Under the pieces are notes generated by a model. That model did no database searches, was not told the origin of the DNA, and saw nothing but the letters and a program-made list of their open reading frames with translations. The translations under genes were made by a program, and so were the position numbers. Of a stretch of 64,000 bases of DNA, positions 12,261 to 25,553 are shown piece after piece (the first letter of the stretch is position 1; the number at the start of each line of letters is the position of its first letter). The stretch is from Ischnura elegans (Eukaryota; Arthropoda; Insecta; Odonata; Coenagrionidae): positions 89,455,449 to 89,519,448 of the forward strand of contig NC_060257.1 of assembly GCF_921293095.1 (NCBI RefSeq), in the 5' to 3' direction.

Positions 12261-12913
12261 TTTTTTTTTAGTTTTAATGTTTGTTGAAAAAGTTTATTTC
12301 TTAATTTTATTACTTTGATATTTGTAAGTCCTGTAGTTTAATTGTTTTGCTTAGCAGGCATTTGATAGCAATATTTTTATAATATTTATAATTTATTTAA
12401 CACAATTTTATTTAGATTTCCTAAATTCTTCAGGTCACTTGGATTTGTGATGACTTGATGGGTGTGTTACACTGGATCTAAGGAAGTTTCAGGGCCAAAT
12501 GCAATACTGTTTATGGGCTTTAAGTTAAAGCTTATATATTGACATTGTCTGTAGTCATTTGGAAATCAAAAATATTAATAATTTGTGAAGGTTTAAAAAA
12601 TACAATAGCCTTGGATACTTAAAAAAATTTCTCATTTCTTCATTACATCTGGTTAAGGAACTATAAATTACTGATACATGCAATGGATCACAACATGTTT
12701 TAGGTATAGTTATTTTGTTGTGATGGAAAATATGTGAACAGATTTGTTCTTAATCTTCACAGAAAATAATAGTTTTTATCGAATCTAGAATCTTAACTTG
12801 CTAACCACAGAAAAATTGACTTCCTTTACATTTTAAAATTTTTCCCAAAACTGAGGTCTCAAAATTGGGGGGGGGACTATATTCGGGGGGGGACTATATT
12901 CGGAGATATACGG

Positions 12914-14000
12914 TATTTGTTCTCTTAGCATGCAGAGGGTAAGAAGTAGTCAAGACGATTTTTTTGAGCTAGGAAGTTGAAACTTCGCAAATATATTCTT
13001 CAATAAATTGTGCATGGCTTGCCTGATTTATTTATTCCTGTGCCCTCATATTAAAAATATATTTAATGTCAAAGTTGAACAAATTTAGCTAAAAATTACC
13101 ACCCTCGATCTTTTTCTGAAAATTTCCAATTTTATACTCTTACAGTGCTTTCATGATTAGCTTCATTGACAAAACTGTTTTACCATGTTAATGAACACTT
13201 CTTTCTCTTTCATTCGGAGGTTTTTCAAAGATTTCATTTTATTATCAAACAAAGACAGTTTTTTTAAATAAACGTAGAGAAAATGCAGATACCACTGCTG
13301 ACTTCCGGCAAGTGATTTATACCAACCCTTTCTATAAAGCTTTTACATTGTGAATCTGAAGTAAAATTCCACTCACACTTGCAGCCCCTAATTTTACATT
13401 GTTTTTACGAGCGTGAGGTTGACTCTGGATCATGCCGGGGACGGTACGGTGACACAGCAAGCGTGTGGATGCGACATAGTCAAATTCTCTAGTCTATCTT
13501 GATAATTGATACAATAGAGATAGAAAATAGTCACCATTTAGTAAATTTAATACAAATTGCTATGAATGGCACTTATTATGTAGTCGCAGGGAACTGCGAG
13601 AGGTGTACTGAAAGAGTTACACATTTCTTTGAGTGCATTCTATACCTGTACTACCACAGAGAATGGACTTACAACGTGCACTTAGCATAGGGAAACGTGC
13701 TTCTGAATGTTGAAATCAAAAACAAACTCTCAAAAAAAAACCTCTAGGCACATGCTGTAAGCTGGTATTGCATGGCCTCCACTCCCCAGGCATCTGTTCA
13801 TATTTTAAGGCCTGCCGACAAGGGTCGTTTTATGGCACTATTGTACCCCCAAAACTGCCACGAAATAGCAAGCGGCTGAATGGCGCGGTAAAAATATTTG
13901 AGAAAATAAAAAATTCATAACTCCTTTCATACTCAAGATAAAGTTATGACGTTTTCACCAAAAATACATTTATAGTTTTCTTCAAATTTCATATGCAGTA
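12914..14000. other. CCDC25 intron 5, unassigned stretch
   Basis: I see nothing codable. 13800-13980 and 15270-15920 flank the element at 14001-15268 and may be two halves of an older repeat, but I could not prove it. Confidence 0.35.
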
Positions 14001-15268
14001 CAGTGGAACTTGGTTAGTACGTTCCTCCTTAGTACGTTTTCCTCCTTAGTACGACGATTTCTCTCGGTCCCGGTACCATAGGAACAAAATATAGGCAAAA
14101 GTATTTGGTTAGTACGTTTGAAAAAATTGTGCTTTCCTGGTTAATACGCTCAATTGCTAGCCGTGACGCAACCCGCAATTCGTTCTCCAGTATCTTCTTC
14201 AGGGTCGTAAAGCTCCGAATTCATGATTGAATTTATTATTACTAGCCATTAACATTCTTGCATTCATTCTACATATCTTTCTTCGACCGTGATTTATCCA
14301 AATGCATTTCTCAATTCTTATGACGTGATGAATTTATCAGGAATGTCTGACTATGCAAAACTGCAGCCAATGAGAAGCCCCAATTTTCCCCACCCCGAGC
14401 TCCTCACCTTCTGTTGCCTCTGGAGTGCCCACTGCGCACAAATTTCACGAGTGGGCAATTGTTGCTATTGCACGAGTTATCATGATGAAGAAATGAGTCT
14501 TATCCAAATCCCACTTTATCTAAAGCAGTACTGCACGACGTCAATGATACGGAGTACGTGCGTATTTGACTACTGCTGCGGGAGCAGACGATGCTCTGGA
14601 TCTCCACGCGAAGCTTAGATTAAAAATACTTGATCTCGGCACGAAAGCAGACGACATTAAACAAATTTTTAAAGTAAATTTCAACTGTATAATATAAAAT
14701 CTTCTTGTAAATACGTCGTAATCTAATAATCTTGCGTGTTATTATTCGATATATAGATCGATATAACAATCGATATGGCTTTATTCCAGAAGCGAATGTG
14801 TACGGCTGTTGCCATAATTTAAGATTAATATAATTTTGTCCAATTTTTATGTTTAAAAACAACCCGTTGACATACTCAGGGATGTTGTTATATTCTCCGA
14901 GTATGCTGTGACAAAAAAGAAATGACTTAGCTTTACTTGTCCTCTTTCTATAAATACAAGTAGGATAAATCACGGGAGAAAGAAGCCGTTTTCATGTAAT
15001 TGTCTTCGGGAAATCTATGAAACATTGTGATTTTATTCACATGGTATTGTTTTTCAATGTAGCGCCCATTTTCTTTATTTTAAAGGTGAAAAGAGTTCAG
15101 GAAGGCGGTCCTACGAGAACTGCCGATAGTAATTGTAATTATGACGACTTTTCCACAGATTGCAATTACCCCGACTGCTATTTTTTACTTTCCTCGTTAG
15201 CACGTTTTCCTGGTTAGTACGTTCATTTTTTGTGGTCCCTTCAGAATCGTACTAAACAAGTTCCACTG
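14001..15268. mobile_element. TA-flanked non-autonomous element (CAGTGGAACTTGG family)
   Basis: The 1268-bp unit starts CAGTGGAACTTGGTTAGTAC. Its right end, read inward, is CAGTGGAACTTGTTTAGTAC. TA flanks both sides (13999-14000, 15269-15270). 'ttagtacg' recurs several times within both ends. The inner open frames show no conserved domain. End style suggests the Tc1/mariner-pogo superfamily. Confidence 0.88.
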
Positions 15269-16787
15269 TATATGTGGACCTATATTGTGAGATATGAAAG
15301 ATAGCAGGCGATATTTTCATACCAGAGGAATGAGCAAATTCAAAAATCTTTCTCCCTTTATTTCTCTCTCCTTCGTTAACAGCGAGGCGAGGACGATTTT
15401 GAGGTGATGATCACGCAAGTTCAGAGTTTTTTACCCACCTGAAAAAAAGTGTCTAAGTAAGTAGTTATCACTTCAAAAATTGTCCTTGCCTAGTGAGAAC
15501 TTTAATTACATCACTCCTTTCATCATCTGTGCTCCTCCCTTTACAATCAGTTGTATTTTTCGGCATGAGTCGACAGATTTTTGCACTCCTTCAAAAACTA
15601 CACACTCGAGGGTTTTCTGGTTGCTAAAAAAAATAGCCGACAAAAATAGTAAAAAACACGCTTTGGACAAACGCAGACATAACGGCACTCACATTTCGAC
15701 ATTTTACTCTCTGTGTTTCCCAGGCCCTTTTTATTTCTTCTTGCGGTAACAATCAATGCTTGGATGTTCTATCCCAAAATACTTAAAGGGAGACCGACTG
15801 CCAAAAGATGCGTACAAATGAATGTTGCACTCCAGGCGTGGGCAAGCAAGATTTCGGGGTTCCATTCGATGCAAATTTCAAAATACATTATAAGCGTACT
15901 GCCTGCTAGGGGTACGAAAAATTAACCATTTTTTACTGTAATTATATAACATCTACTAAAATCTTAACATTTAAAGAACAAAATGGGTGATATTTCCAAT
16001 AAAAACTGGATTTTATTCGTTTTGCATTCACCTTCAGAAACGATTTGAAGTCATTTATTCTTACGTTATGTATTTTAGAAAAATTAAGAACTAAATTATC
16101 CATGCTGTGCAACTAAAAATGCTTCCTTAGAAATTATTAATTATTCTTCTAATTGATAAATCACTAAGAATTGTTTTTAACAACTTTTTGAATCATTTCC
16201 GTTAGCATTACGTTTATTGATTTTTCCAATATAGAGGTGAGGTCTCACAGACAGCTAATCGAATTCAGTTAAAATTTACAGAAATAAGTAATATGAACAT
16301 TAAATTTTAAGGGTCCTATGTCCTTATTATACAAAAATATGAAGCTAGCAAGAATTATAGATATTTTGAAGTAATAAAATTGAAAATATTCTATAATTTT
16401 AGAAATGCAGCAGTCTCTCAGATCGCACATCACAGGTTAAGGGATAAGTTTCAATGGTACCCTAACCCCTGAGTTTTTTTTTGACAAATAAAGAGTTTTC
16501 CATTTGCATTTGAGCTGTATTCAAAGTGGAACACAACTTTCTTCGTACATTTCTTAACTTGTTCATTTTTTGGTACTTTAAGAATGCCTTTGACAATTAG
16601 ATTTATCTATGCGCATATCAACCAAAATGAGTCTTTTTTTCTTTTTTTGTTTTCAAGGCTGTGGAGACCTTACACCCACCATTGCATGCCTATTGAGGCA
16701 GCTTGGGGGGTTGCATATATATGTACACTGCAATACACATGTAGAGCTCATGCATAGATGGCATGCGTGGCAGATGATAGGACGCAC
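15269..16787. other. CCDC25 intron 5, proximal part
   Basis: AT-rich intron with no recognised gene or element boundary. Confidence 0.4.
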
Positions 16788-16990
16788 CGTATCTTGGCCT
16801 CCTCCTCCCTGCGCCTCTCCTCCTCCTTCTCGCGCTCCCTCTTCTCGCGCTGCAACCGCCTCTCGCTCTCCCGCTCCTTGCGGTCTCGCTCCTCTCGCTC
16901 CCCACGAAGGTCCGGCTGCCGCTCCGTCTTCGTCTTGTTCAGCCGGTTCACTATCTCATTGCTCCTCTTGGCCACACGAATCTTCCTCAC
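16788..16990 (-). CDS. CCDC25: CCDC25 coding exon 5 (charged coiled coil)
   Basis: The exon starts at GTG AGG AAG after acceptor TTGTTGCAG and ends inside an Arg codon before donor GTGCGT (203 nt). It encodes VRKIRVAKRSNEIVNRLNKT and PDLRGEREERDRKERE, then a run of Glu/Arg/Lys that must be a coiled coil or single alpha-helix. Human has ...VNEILNRLEKTKVERFPDL... at the same place. The exon is strikingly GC-rich in this AT-rich region. The open frame on the other strand is only a shadow. Confidence 0.95.
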
Positions 16991-19589
16991 CTGCAACAAC
17001 ACACAGGATAGATAATTACCATTTTCGCTCATAACAAACAACTCCCTAAAATATGATTTCCTGCATTGGCTGCACAAAGTACATGCATACTTAATTACAG
17101 TGGAGGCCTCATATATGTATGACGAGTGTGGGATGTAGTAACAAGCCTGAATCAGAGAGATAGCCAAGGAACCATAGACTTGCATGAAAAATAAATTCAT
17201 ATCAGCATTATTGGCTCGATTCCTCACCTGCACCATTCATAAATACGACCGATTGACTTTGTTATCATGTGCTGCATCTCTGACATTTAATGCAGCTGAA
17301 ACTACAATTTTTCCACCCACTTTGATGTTCAAATGTTTGTTATGCCCACATTCTGCAGGGCTTCTTCAGCAGTGGCTTTGAGTTTGTGGTGCACTTTAAT
17401 ATACAGAGTGTCCCATTTATCTTGACCACCCAAAATAACTTTTTATCCAGATGCAAATTCAAAAATGTGTCAAGCAAATGTTCATTAGCCGTCAGGGGGA
17501 CATTAATTAGCATGATTGCCTTCCTTGTAGCTTTGTTATTTACAAAGATATGAACAGCGGTTTGTCTTTTTTAAATGGTACCCTATATTTTTTATTCGGC
17601 AATTCAACGGACGATGGTTGACTGAAAGACTGGTGTGCATTTTACTATGTTTTCATTTGTTCACTGTCAACATCAGCAAGTGGAGTAGTTCCAATACCCG
17701 CATACCTGCACTAAGCACTAGTGAGGCAGCCATTTTTCATAACACTGTGTTTATGTTAACAGTCCACTGTGCTACATTTTTGAATAAGCCTTCAGGAGAG
17801 GAAAAGTCTGTCTCATTTGCATTGTAAATACCATATCATCATCATTTAACAACAAACCTTACATTGGTTTGACACGGCTCTCCACTCAACGGGGAACTTG
17901 CATGAATTTTTTTATCTAACAGGAAGCGGACAGAAAATTATTTACTGCATTCAACAAAGAAATCTGAGTTTTCCTTTGCGAGATATTGAATGATAAATAT
18001 AATGAATTTTAAAGCGTGCCGAAATCTCCATCCCCCCAGCCACTGCTGAAGATGCCTTGATGACGTCATCTGTGCCAAAAATCACCCGAAAGCAGTCCAC
18101 CGCTGGGCTAAAAGCGCAGCAACACGGATATTTGAAGCATACCTACACAACCCAACAGTGAGCCCACCAATGGTTTTTAATTGATTAGGTCATCACTTAA
18201 TGGCATACAGTTGATATTTCACTTCAATGATGAGAAATATGCAGGCAAGATTGATTAAATCCTGAAATTTCATCTTGCTTCAACAGTGCCCGCTCCATGC
18301 ATCCACCCGACTCCCAATTAGCATTGCAATTAGCTAGCGAGATGAGTTCGAGGTATAAGTATAGTTTAACCCCTGGGTGTAGAATATTTCAATAGTTATG
18401 TAGCAAATTTTGCAATTCGAATGTTTAGTCAAAAATGCCCCCTCACCACCTTCCCCTCCCTTTCTTCCCCTCCCCTCTCCACATCTCAGAAACGCTTTGT
18501 GGAGTCGCACCGTGTGAGCAGACCCCAAAGTGTGCTTTGAGCGGTGAGGCAGCTCACCTGAAAGAGTGGAATTTTGCCCTCACTACTGCGTTGGACTCCC
18601 ATGTTCATAAGGTTCATGGGGCAGGGGCTTGTGAGCCTGTTGAAACTGAAGTCTATTATACCCGATTCATTTAAAGAGGTGTTGGTAGATATTTCTTGAG
18701 GCTAATGCCAGCTATATCCACCAGTAAATCTTTACCGTTAGTACTTTCTGAAGAACTCTTGGAGACTACTGTGTCAAGTAATGTATGTTTTGACCTAAAC
18801 ATTAAAATTCATAGATGAAAATGGGATAAACAGAGTGGTACATGCTTAGAAAATGCACCGAAACATGGAATATCACCTTAAACCGGGAAAATTGAGGCAT
18901 TCTTGCACAAATAAACTGATCATTATCCTCCAACATTACAAGTTTCTTTTACGTCGCGATTTGGCACCAATATATAATAAAATATATAATTTGTCAAAAC
19001 AAATTCCATGAGGGTCATGGCATCAATTTTAGGTATACTATACAAACGAGTGGCAACATTATCATCCATTTTTCTGATAACTGAAATATACGAGGTAAAA
19101 AGATTGTATTTCATCATCCTGATGCGGCATTTATGATATTCCAGGTAATAATTGTAGGTAGGGGCACCGAATTTTTGCAAACAGCGAAATTTCCAAGGTT
19201 GCATGAAGTTCACTTGGATCCACGAAATTTAGGGTTTAAGCACTTTTTCTGCGAATTTGGAACGATATTTTCCACCATTGCCGGTAAAAAAAAAAACCGT
19301 TACTTTATGTTTTCTTTTAAAACCAGTATCAAGAACCGACCGCATAAAGTCAGTGCTTTGGAACCGGCTCGGAACTGTTGCGAGGATTTGAATTTGGCAC
19401 CCAAATCCGAAATAGTTCGCAGCGTATTCAAGACCAAAAAGTAAAAAACAAAAGATTTGAAAACACATATATTACTTTCCGATTGCATGGCGTCAATGTT
19501 TTTTTCTTTTGAGAGTTGCTCCCTAGCATGCGCATTTAAGGGGTCGTCAATTTGTCACTCTCGCCAACATTGTAACATTCTGTAGCCGC

Positions 19590-19935
19590 TGCCACATAGG
19601 CCGCTTTCAAACAAGCTGACCTTTCTTCTGCCGCTGGCCACAGCACGGTGACGTTCTTTCAACTTACTGTAGGTCTATGGATGTCTTCAAACGAGTTGCA
19701 TCACATCGTTGCGTTGACGGCAAGGCGCCCATTTCAATCCGGCCCTGCGATACTCCGTCTACGGCAAGAAATATAGGCTATGCTACATTGAGGCCGCTTT
19801 CAGATGAAACGACTTTTCACCGTCCGCCGTTCACGTGAAATTCGGGCGGCTTTCAGACGAAACGACTTTCTGCAACGCCGTGTGCTGTGCTGTGAACGGC
19901 ACCAGCGGAAAATCGTTTTGTCTGTGAGTGGTCTT
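19590..19935. repeat. GC-rich foldback repeat, Harbinger-MITE style
   Basis: The blocks 'ggccgctttcaaaca', 'gccgctttcagatgaaacgac' and 'ggctttcagacgaaacgac', with 'cgttcac' boxes, are arranged partly inverted (right end 'tgtctgtgagtggtc'). The same vocabulary fills 49440-50020. Exact ends and target duplication are unclear. Confidence 0.5.
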
Positions 19936-19939
19936 AAGA

Positions 19940-20080
19940 TTTATTCATGTGTATATACAGCAATTCTGCGATATAGGAGCAAGATACGTTTCGAGAGCCT
20001 TTTCGTAAGTTGATAAACCTATGGAAGGCGTCGAGAAGTGTGGTTATCCAGCAGAATGCAATACAACATTATAATTTTGC
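19940..20080 (+). repeat. Diverged module shared with the 10.65-kb and 28.6-kb elements
   Basis: 'cgatataggagcaagat…gccttttcgtaagttgataaacct' and 'gtggttatccagcagaatgcaata' parallel stretches inside 10650-11655 and 28594-29940 (…'ttcctaagttgacaaacct', 'gctgttatccttctgaatgcaa'). No terminal repeat is found here, so it is either a fragment or an independent copy of whatever those elements captured. Confidence 0.5.
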
Positions 20081-21935
20081 GTTAATTCATGGCCGCTCAG
20101 TCTATGAATGTTGTCGCTGTACCGGTGTGTTGAGCAGTTTATATTTGAGGTTATAAGAACTGTGACAGTGAAGCATGCAAATCAGTTGTCAATTAAAGTA
20201 ACAATTTAAGCTAGTTACATCACAGAATGTATTTTAATCTGACTTAGAAGTTACAAAAAAAAACCTGGAGAAAGAACCAGTGGCTGCCTGATGTAATGAG
20301 ACATTGGTCGATCATGCATTCTTAACAATGCGTCATTAAACTTTTTTACTTAGTAAATTTTATGGAGGCGATCTTGAATTTTTTTACACAGCTTTCCTGC
20401 TATTTAACATCTTTCGTGAAATTATTTTCATCCACTTCTTGTGGTTGTTTAATTACCTGAATTAATGGCAAATTTAAATAGAGTTCATCATTGGAACCAA
20501 GTATCGAGAACTGATGGGGGAGAACTAGAACGGTACCGAAAAAAATTTAAGAACCGATTCAACCTTAATTTATAGAATTCCTTTACCCTAGTCAGCAATG
20601 CACAGTTTGGAAAAGAAAATGAATCTTCGCTTAATAGTCTCAAAAAATCTGTTAAACTTTCCATGTGTGAGGTCCTCAAGCAAATAGGCATAAAAACTAA
20701 TATCAAGTTGTCATTCCTTGTATAGTGACCCAGGGAGGAGCATTATCACAGCCATGGGAAGATTATTTAACTCAAGGTGTATATTGACAACTGATGTGAA
20801 GGACTTCTGCACAATTGTAGCTAATGTCCTCATATACAGTGGAAGCCCCTTATAACGACAGCTGTTGGGAACAGAGAAATCTGTCGCTATAGTGAGTTGT
20901 CGTTGTTACCGAATGCAATTACATCGCCACAAAAAATTCACTCATCAGGCGTCACCACGGCTGTTTCTGCCGAGAGGCGAAAATGCAGCATGATAGCCAT
21001 TTTAAATCATTATTTTGAATATTTAATTCACTAATGACCATATTCACTTGCAATCTATGATCAAATCATATGTAATTATGCAGGATGCTATATGCCGAGG
21101 CATTAAGAAGTCGATTTTAAAAGTCCCAGCTTCAGACTCACTCGTACTGAACTGTGCATTATGAGCTGTTATTATCCAAATATACATGTCATAACTACCA
21201 GTTATGGCTATGCATCAGACTATTAAATGCTAAAACTTCAGAATCTGTTAAAAAATTCATACCTTCTATCTTTCCGAGTAGTAATGAAAATGATGGGTGG
21301 CTGCTGCAATTGGGTGACGAAAGGAGCGTGATAAAATTTTAGGGTTCCACATGAGCATTGCAATTCTATCTTTTTCAGGTTAACGGCGGAATAAAGGTGG
21401 AAGTAATCTTCTTATGCTTCAAGTCTGCCTGTATGAATGGTTTACTATCGTGTTTCAAAATAGCCGACTCAAATGCTATCGGAATCATGAAACCGCATAA
21501 CACCAGCATTACGGCATCTAAAAGCATATTAGTCATATCAATTATCTTCGGTGGAAAGGGTGAAAAACTGTTTCAAATAAATAGAAGGACAAATGATAAA
21601 TGAAGTCCACTCTTTGTCTGTCTGTTAGCAATATTTATGTTTCGTAGATATTCACGCAATGAGATGCAATTTCAGCGGACGTAGAGACCTCTAGCGGCAG
21701 TAGCGCACACTTTTTGATAGGATTGCTGACTGGAACTGACTTGGATACCTGCGGCAGGATGAACACGATTTTAGTCACTGGCATTCATGCAAAATAACAC
21801 GTTTATACAATTTATAGGGCGTCTAAATCAATCATCTTGTGTTTTGTCATTATATTTTAATCTCGGAAACAATAAAAATAGCATGTGATAGGACATTAAA
21901 AACATTTGTCATTTGCATCCACAAAACTTCATGTA

Positions 21936-23747
21936 CCGTATAAGCTTGTGTAAGAGGCGCACCCCTATTTTGAGGATCGAAGCCATAAAGAAAAAATATT
22001 TTGCGACATTTTTTTAATCCTATCGTGCAGTGTTGCAGACGTATGCCTGGAATTTCGACAGTTATCGAAATGTCCTCTTTCAGTACTATTTGAAAGAGGA
22101 AACTTTGATAACTGCGGCGGCATAAGAGGGAGTAGAAAGAGTTCCGATCCTCTCTTTGCATATGCCATCGCTCTACGTTGCTTGTCCTACTCACGAACAA
22201 TTTTGTTTAAAAGCTCTCGCAGGAGTATTGCAATAGAATTGCAGCCGTGGAAAATTTTAAGGCAAAACACGATAGGCAAATGGCATGAGCTTTCCCAAGA
22301 GATTGAACAACAATCAGGGCAATCTCAGCGCCGTATGATAATAACCACGTCGTAGATTTAAGGCCCCTTGCACACGCACCGATTTTGGACGGCCGGTAAA
22401 ATATCGGCCGTCCACATTCCAATAGTGAACAATGGGAGAGCATTGGAGCTTGCACACGTACCGACCACACGCCGGCACCGGCAAAATGCCGGTTAGCTGC
22501 CGGCTATTGTCACTGTGGATCGCCGACGCCGGCTCAAAAACTTAGCAACGTATCGTTTGACCGGTAAAAATCCGCCGTGTGTGCAAGCATCGCTTCGCCG
22601 GTAAAATATCGGCCAATATTTTACCGGCCGTCCAAAATCGGTGTGTGTGCAAGGGGCCTAACGGAACTACACTCGGCTCTCCATCAGCTAATGCCTCTGC
22701 CGTTTTTTTCCTTTCCAAGACTCCACAGGAAAATATCAAGTTACAGGGGAACAATGGAAACGTGTTTCATCCCTACCCCATTCCACCAACTGACCTTTTT
22801 CGGTCTACCAGGTTCAATTCCCCGAGTTTCTGGAGGTCAAATGCTACGTGAGTCACCTACTGAGCTCAAAGATATCTCGATATCTTTCAGCAATTGTATG
22901 ACACACACGAGGTTCTAAAAAGAATTAGACCTAACGCGACGTATATCTTACAGCATTTAAGTTTTTTGAACTCTAATTGATTGACACAAAGATTTATAGC
23001 TAAAATAAGGCTACTAATATTCAACATAGTCCAAACAGCACAATTTCGGAAGAAACAAGCGCAGCATAAGTGCATTCAAACAAGACGAGACGGACTGGAA
23101 ACTCAGGCAACGCAAACTGCGTATATCACATTGCTGCGCCTTCGCCCCTTCGCTTTAAAGGCAACGACGTCACATGCAAGATCGGACGTGTTCTTCCCTT
23201 GCTCCTTCGCTCGTAGCTTTAAATACGGAGGGGAGGGAGCCCTCTTCCCCTCGACCTCTCCTTCAGCGCTCTTCACTTATAAGCATTTCCGATTTCTTCT
23301 ATCCACCATTAAGTCCAACAATGAGCACACTTGTTCGAATTTTTTCAACCGCAGGTTTTGACACCAATATTACTATATGCAGTATAAATGCCGCGGGATG
23401 CCCACTCGTGGCAATAGCGCGCGCTCCGGAGCGAATCACCCCGCGCGATCTTTTCAATGTTCACCTCTGGGGTACCGATGTGACAGCGCGATGCTTGCAA
23501 GAAATTCAAACAGGAGCATTTTAAAAATACGTCACTAAGGGAGAAACTCCCCTGCCTGCCGCTTGATTTTGACCCAGGGTTTCAGATGACTGACTCACGC
23601 TGAAAACCAAGGCCACTCAGCTCCCCTTGAACTTGCAACCGGTGAAGGGGAGGGGGGGAAGATAAGAAGTTTGTGTAAGAGGCGCACCCCCATTTTCGGC
23701 TGCAATATCTGGGAAAAAAGGTGCGCCTCTTACACGCGCTTATACGG
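21936..23747. mobile_element. TA-flanked element nested in the Tigger
   Basis: The ends CCGTATAAGCTTGTGTAAG and (read inward from the right) CCGTATAAGCGCGTGTAAG both continue into 'aggcgcacc'. TA flanks each side (21934-21935, 23748-23749). It is 1812 bp long. The right end also contains a second inverted 'gtgtaagaggcgcaccc' (23674-23690), making a terminal hairpin. No transposase is recognised. The ends resemble those of the Tigger at 4906-6613. Confidence 0.9.
22362..22658. mobile_element. PIF/Harbinger-like MITE nested one level deeper
   Basis: The 297-bp unit is bounded by TAA on both sides (22359-22361, 22659-22661). Long inverted ends begin GGCCCCTTGCACACGCACCG and continue into 'attttggacggccggtaaaatatcgg'. 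The 3-bp TAA duplication and GG-start ends are typical of PIF/Harbinger MITEs. The ends are very well preserved, so it is young. Confidence 0.9.
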
Positions 23748-24027
23748 TACTTTAGTACACAGCACAACGTATAAAAGCGATATTAAAATAAATATTCTTC
23801 TCCAACTACTTGTTGGAAGACTTAAATAAAACATGAAAATTAAATAAAAAAACAAAAAATAAATAAACCGCAGCAGCTTTGAAAAATGACTAGGTTACTT
23901 CCGTAGATAAATGGTCAATAAGGTTCCTCTAATGACTCTAAAAACAACTGCCTTGATAAACATAAAAATATTCTAGAACATCATTGTCTTTTAAAAATCT
24001 AACACAGAAAAATTTTCAATCACAGAT

Positions 24028-25553
24028 TCATTTGCTGACAAAAAATGAATCAAGTTTTGTCTGCTTCAGACTCCTCATGGTCGCACTTGCTTTGAGCAGA
24101 AATCTTTGTACTTCATTTAGTTTATTAAAATCGTCCGGTGAAGCATCACTAGCCCGGTAAACGTCAGTTATTATTTTAATGGCATGTTGCACCTCATCCA
24201 CTGAAGGCATAGACACCATTTCATCCTCAGATTCGGAACTACTTTCAGCAATGACATCGTCTTCCGCAGCCGCAATCAACTCCTCTTCCGTTAACATTTG
24301 ACGAACAGGCGCACATTCATCAACGGCCACATACTCATCAAAGTCACAAGAGCCAAAATGTTCCTGAATTTCTACCCAAGCATCAGGTTCATCATTTTCC
24401 CTTTGCGCTTCTCCATAATCTCTATGGCCTCGTCGTTCTGCTCTCGAATAAATCCAGCATGCCGGAAACATGCTGATATGTGCGCTGGAGGTATTTTTTC
24501 TCAACTTATTGATATTGCCCGCATGGCATCCAAAACATTCCACTTCAATTCTTTTAAATTTCGTCCAGGTACTCGAGCGACCAAGTAGTTCACCAGTAAA
24601 CTTCGGAAATTGTGTTTGAAAAGCTTAATTACTCCCTGGTCTAGTGGTTCAAGAACACTCGTAGTGTTAGGCGGCAATAACTCAATTTTAATGTTTCTTA
24701 GTTCTATTGGTGGATGGGCTGGGCAATTGTCAATGAATAATAGTACTCTTTTATTCCTTCCACCAATCCTGGCATCAAACGCTCGTAACCACTGCGTGAA
24801 GATAGCAGCCGTCATCCAAGCATTTTTATTTGCTTCGTAAGTGCAAGGGAGAGTTTTAACTCCCTTAAAACATCGGGGATGGGCGGATTTCCCCACCACG
24901 AACGGTTTCAACTTATCTGAACCATCCATATTGGCGCATAAAAGAACAGTTACGCGGTCTTTACTTTTCTTCCCTCCTTTGCAGGGGTCCGTTCGAGTGG
25001 CGAGAGTTTTGTCCGGGAGAAGGTTAAAATATATGCCCGTCTCATCCGCGTTGTAAATATCGCAGGGGCTGTAATTATCCAAATAGTCTTCAAGGACCGG
25101 AGCCCAGCCTTCCACAGCATTAACGTCAACACTTGATGATTCACCGGATAGTTTGTGAAGGGATATCCCCTTCCTATTTTTAAATCGTGCAAACCATCCA
25201 TCCGAGCACTTAAAATTGTCTTCACCAAGCCTCTCACACAAATACTCAGCTTTAGCCTTCATCATTGGGCCGGTGATAGGAATCCCTGTGGCTCTTTGCT
25301 GGCAAAACCATGAGAAAAGAGCAGTTTCTAGCTGCGGATGCTCACCGGGCCGCAGGTGTTTTTAAGTGCTTGGGCGCCCTTCTTTAAGCACTGCCGAACG
25401 AATTTGTTCTTTTTTCTTTAAAATAGAGAACAATGTCGATGTATTAATTCCAAATCGCCTCGCTATTTCACTCTTTGAACACTCTCCACTTTTACAATCT
25501 GCAATAATTCTCATTTTGGTTTTTAAATCCAAAGACTTGCGTTTACCAGCCAT
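24028..25553 (-). pseudogene. Tigger transposase with one stop and one frameshift
   Basis: The start MAGKRKSLDLKTKMRIIADC, followed by SKSEIARRFGINTSTLFSIL, is the psq-type helix-turn-helix. An in-frame TAA at 25364-25362 breaks it; the same frame then continues (WFCQQRATGIPITGP) into the CENP-B-type domain (DGWFARFKNRKGI). The DDE/D domain follows: YNADETGIYF, VTVLLCANMDGSDK, LLFIDNCPAHPP and LPPNTTSVLEPLDQGVIKLF. All three catalytic Asp are present. A frameshift near 24510 splits off the acidic C-terminal part (WVEIQEHFG, SSSESEDEM). Total about 508 codons, normal for Tigger/Jerky-type proteins. Only two lesions are visible, so the copy died recently. Confidence 0.94.

Larger units (their letters stand above)
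10076..12913 (+). mobile_element. pogo-like element with TA target duplication (host of a nested element)
   Basis: The left end CCGTATATCTCCGAATATAG and the right end are inverted copies, both running into a C/G homopolymer (gtcccccc / ggggggac). TA flanks each side (10074-10075, 12914-12915). The span is 2838 bp, of which 10650-11655 is a later insertion. A decayed pogo-like transposase N-terminus is present at about 12025-12260. Confidence 0.9.
16991..20300. other. CCDC25 intron 4, distal part
   Basis: No exon is seen. 17401-17560 ('acagagtgtcccatttatcttgac') looks like an interspersed arthropod repeat and 17833-17900 like another. 18440-18560 is C/T-rich. Confidence 0.4.

Noticed and set aside
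14289-14973. Open frames of 109 and 117 aa in the element 14001-15268
   Set aside because: No transposase motif; compositions look random.
16609-17034. Long open frames on the plus strand opposite CCDC25 exon 5
   Set aside because: They mirror the GC-rich Arg/Glu repeat of the exon. The minus-strand reading has family conservation and correct splice sites.
24298-25056. Plus-strand open frames over the Tigger transposase
   Set aside because: Antisense shadows of the conserved minus-strand DDE domain.
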